6,629 bases of DNA from SCUN01 sp964355365 (GTDB lineage Bacteria; Acidobacteriota; Vicinamibacteria; Vicinamibacterales; SCN-69-37): assembly GCA_964355365.1 (NCBI GenBank), contig CAYHEX010000253.1, forward strand, positions 1 through 6,629, read 5' to 3'. This document shows positions 5,286-6,629 of the stretch, piece after piece. The position numbers and the translations under genes are program-made. The notes under the pieces are model-generated. The model was not told the origin of the DNA. It was given only the letters and a program-made list of their open reading frames with translations, and did no database searches. Each line of letters opens with the position of its first letter. Position 1 is the stretch's first letter.

Positions 5286-6629
5286 GACTTCCCGATCCTC
5301 TCCATCATCACGTGGTCGCCGTTCGTCAGCGCGTTGATCATCATGGCGTTCGCGCGCCATCGTCCGCTGCTCGTGCGGATGACGGGCGTCATCGGCAGCA
5401 GCCTCTCGCTCGTGCTGTCGATCCTCCTGTATTTCAAGTACGACCACGTGGCGAACGGCTTCCAGTTCCACGAGCAGTTGCCGCTCGTGCCGTCGATGGG
5501 CATCAGCTACAGCCTTGCGGTCGACGGATGGGGCCTCGTGCTCACGATGCTCACCGCGATCATTCTGTTCGCGGGGTCGTTTGCGTCCTGGACGGTGAAG
5601 ACGCGCGGGCAGGAGTTCTACGCGCTGTTGCTGCTGCTCTCGACGGGCGTGTTCGGCGTGTTCGCATCGTTGGACCTGTTCGTGTTCTTCCTCTTCTATG
5701 AAATCGCCGTCCTGCCGATGTATCTCCTGATCGCGATCTGGGGATCCACCGGGGAAGTGAAGCCGCAGGGCATGTTCGGATGGGCGTTCAAGCGCGTCGG
5801 CGTCGGCACCAAGGAATACGCCGCGATGAAGCTGACGCTGTATCTGCTGCTCGGGTCGGCGTTCATTCTGGTCGGCATGCTGGCGCTCTACACGGCAGCC
5901 GGTTCGACGTCGTTCAACTTCCTTGATTTGCAGAAGGTGAAGTTCGATCCGCAGCTGCAATCGTGGGTGTTCTTCTTCTTCTACATCGGCTTCGGCGTGC
6001 TCGCGGGTATCTTCCCGTTCCACACATGGTCGCCTGACGGCCACGCGTCGGCGCCCACCGCGGTGTCGATGCTGCACGCCGGCGTGCTCATGAAGCTCGG
6101 CGCCTACGGCGTGCTGCGCCTCGGCTTCGGCCTCACGCCGGATGGGGCGGTTCAGTGGGCCTGGCTGGTCGGCGCCATCGCGTGCGTCAACATCGTCTGG
6201 GGCGCGCTGAGCGCCATGTCGCAGAAGGACCTGAAATACGTCGTCGCCTACTCATCGGTGTCGCACATGGGTGTGGTCATGCTCGGCATGGCCACGTTGA
6301 CCGAGCAGGGCATCAACGGCTCGGTGTTCCAGATGATCGCGCACGGCATCATGACGGGCCTGTTCTTCGCCCTCGTGGGTCTCGTGTACGAGAAGGCGCA
6401 TTCGCGCGAGATCTTCAAGATGGGTGGGTTCGCTACGATGATGCCAGGCATCGCGACGGCCTTCGCCATCGGCGGCTTCTCATCGCTGGGCTTGCCGGCG
6501 ACGGCCGGATTCGTCGCGGAGTTCCTCACCTTCGTTGGCGCGTGGCAGTCCGCGCATTCGTGGTGGTTGATTCCCGGTGTCCTCGGCGCGTTCCTCACGT
6601 CCATCTACGTGCTGCGAGTCGTGCGGCAG
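5283..6629 (+). CDS. nuoM: NADH-quinone oxidoreductase subunit M (NuoM), N-terminal 449 residues, 3' end outside window
   Basis: NuoM (ND4/MrpD family) is the antiporter-like proton pump next to NuoL. The frame is open to the last base (449 codons); E. coli NuoM has 509 residues, so the last few helices are missing. Family signatures are TM5 FFLFYEIAVLPMYLL (135-149, with E140 matching E. coli Glu144), AGVLMKLGAYGVLR (266-279, with K271 matching the TM8 Lys265), QKDLKYVVAYSSVSHMG (314-330), IAHG (352-355) and GLPATAGFVAEFL (403-415, with E413 matching Glu407). Two oddities stand out. In the TM7 motif GFGVLAGIFPFHTWSPDGH (236-254), L240 sits where E. coli has the pump lysine K234. About 20 extra residues (155-176) separate TM5 from the usual EYAAMKLTLY segment. 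WSPDGH also replaces the common WLPDAH. The assignment to NuoM over NuoN rests on these motifs and on its place directly after nuoL. Confidence 0.95.
   Translation, partial: MDFPILSIITWSPFVSALIIMAFARHRPLLVRMTGVIGSSLSLVLSILLYFKYDHVANGFQFHEQLPLVPSMGISYSLAVDGWGLVLTMLTAIILFAGSFASWTVKTRGQEFYALLLLLSTGVFGVFASLDLFVFFLFYEIAVLPMYLLIAIWGSTGEVKPQGMFGWAFKRVGVGTKEYAAMKLTLYLLLGSAFILVGMLALYTAAGSTSFNFLDLQKVKFDPQLQSWVFFFFYIGFGVLAGIFPFHTWSPDGHASAPTAVSMLHAGVLMKLGAYGVLRLGFGLTPDGAVQWAWLVGAIACVNIVWGALSAMSQKDLKYVVAYSSVSHMGVVMLGMATLTEQGINGSVFQMIAHGIMTGLFFALVGLVYEKAHSREIFKMGGFATMMPGIATAFAIGGFSSLGLPATAGFVAEFLTFVGAWQSAHSWWLIPGVLGAFLTSIYVLRVVRQ

Noticed and set aside
5280..6077. Open frame of 265 codons on the - strand across nuoM
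   Set aside because: Antisense shadow of nuoM, dominated by Arg/Glu/His/Gln, with no domain recognised.
1..6629. tRNA or other RNA genes, CRISPR arrays, insertion sequences, promoters, terminators
   Set aside because: Almost every base is within a recognised coding frame. The only gaps are 3 bases (3093-3095) and 16 bases (3396-3411), and no repeats, hairpin-plus-T runs or RNA signatures were seen.

Overview
The window is a dense, single-strand stretch of a respiratory complex I (proton-pumping NADH:quinone oxidoreductase type) operon from a GC-rich bacterium. It reads nuoD (3' part) - nuoH - nuoI - nuoJ - nuoK - nuoL - nuoM (5' part), all on the + strand. The genes overlap or lie at most 16 bases apart, and I see no internal promoter or terminator. 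The first and last genes run off the window.

Layout: 1-1047 is the C-terminal ~348 residues of NuoD, the quinone-site subunit related to hydrogenase large subunits. 1044-2033 is NuoH, the membrane anchor of the quinone tunnel. 2026-2595 is NuoI, with two [4Fe-4S] clusters. 2592-3092 is NuoJ and 3096-3395 is NuoK, small subunits of the proximal membrane arm. 3412-5283 is NuoL, the distal antiporter-like subunit with its lateral helix. 5283-6629 is the first 449 residues of NuoM, the middle antiporter-like subunit. Junctions are ATGA (nuoD/nuoH, nuoI/nuoJ), an 8-base overlap with a GTG start (nuoH/nuoI) and TAATG (nuoL/nuoM), which suggests strong translational coupling.

Together NuoD and NuoI pass electrons to a quinone held at the NuoD/NuoH interface. 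The energy released drives proton translocation through NuoH, J, K, L and M. The order nuoD-nuoH has no nuoE, nuoF or nuoG between them, where E. coli-type operons carry the NADH-oxidising module. The operon may therefore encode an 11-subunit-type complex that uses another electron donor, or the module may be encoded elsewhere.

Most features are ordinary complex I. The points worth a second look are in the sequence details: NuoM has leucine where the conserved TM7 pump lysine normally sits and carries a ~20-residue insertion after TM5; NuoH has Leu for Pro in its DLPEAE-type motif and Asp for Glu in its SYE motif; NuoL has a histidine-rich loop. I see no clearly new system. The organism cannot be fixed from this window. 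High GC, the gene order and the motif style would fit a Gram-negative soil-type lineage such as Acidobacteriota, but that is a low-confidence guess from memory of family sequences.
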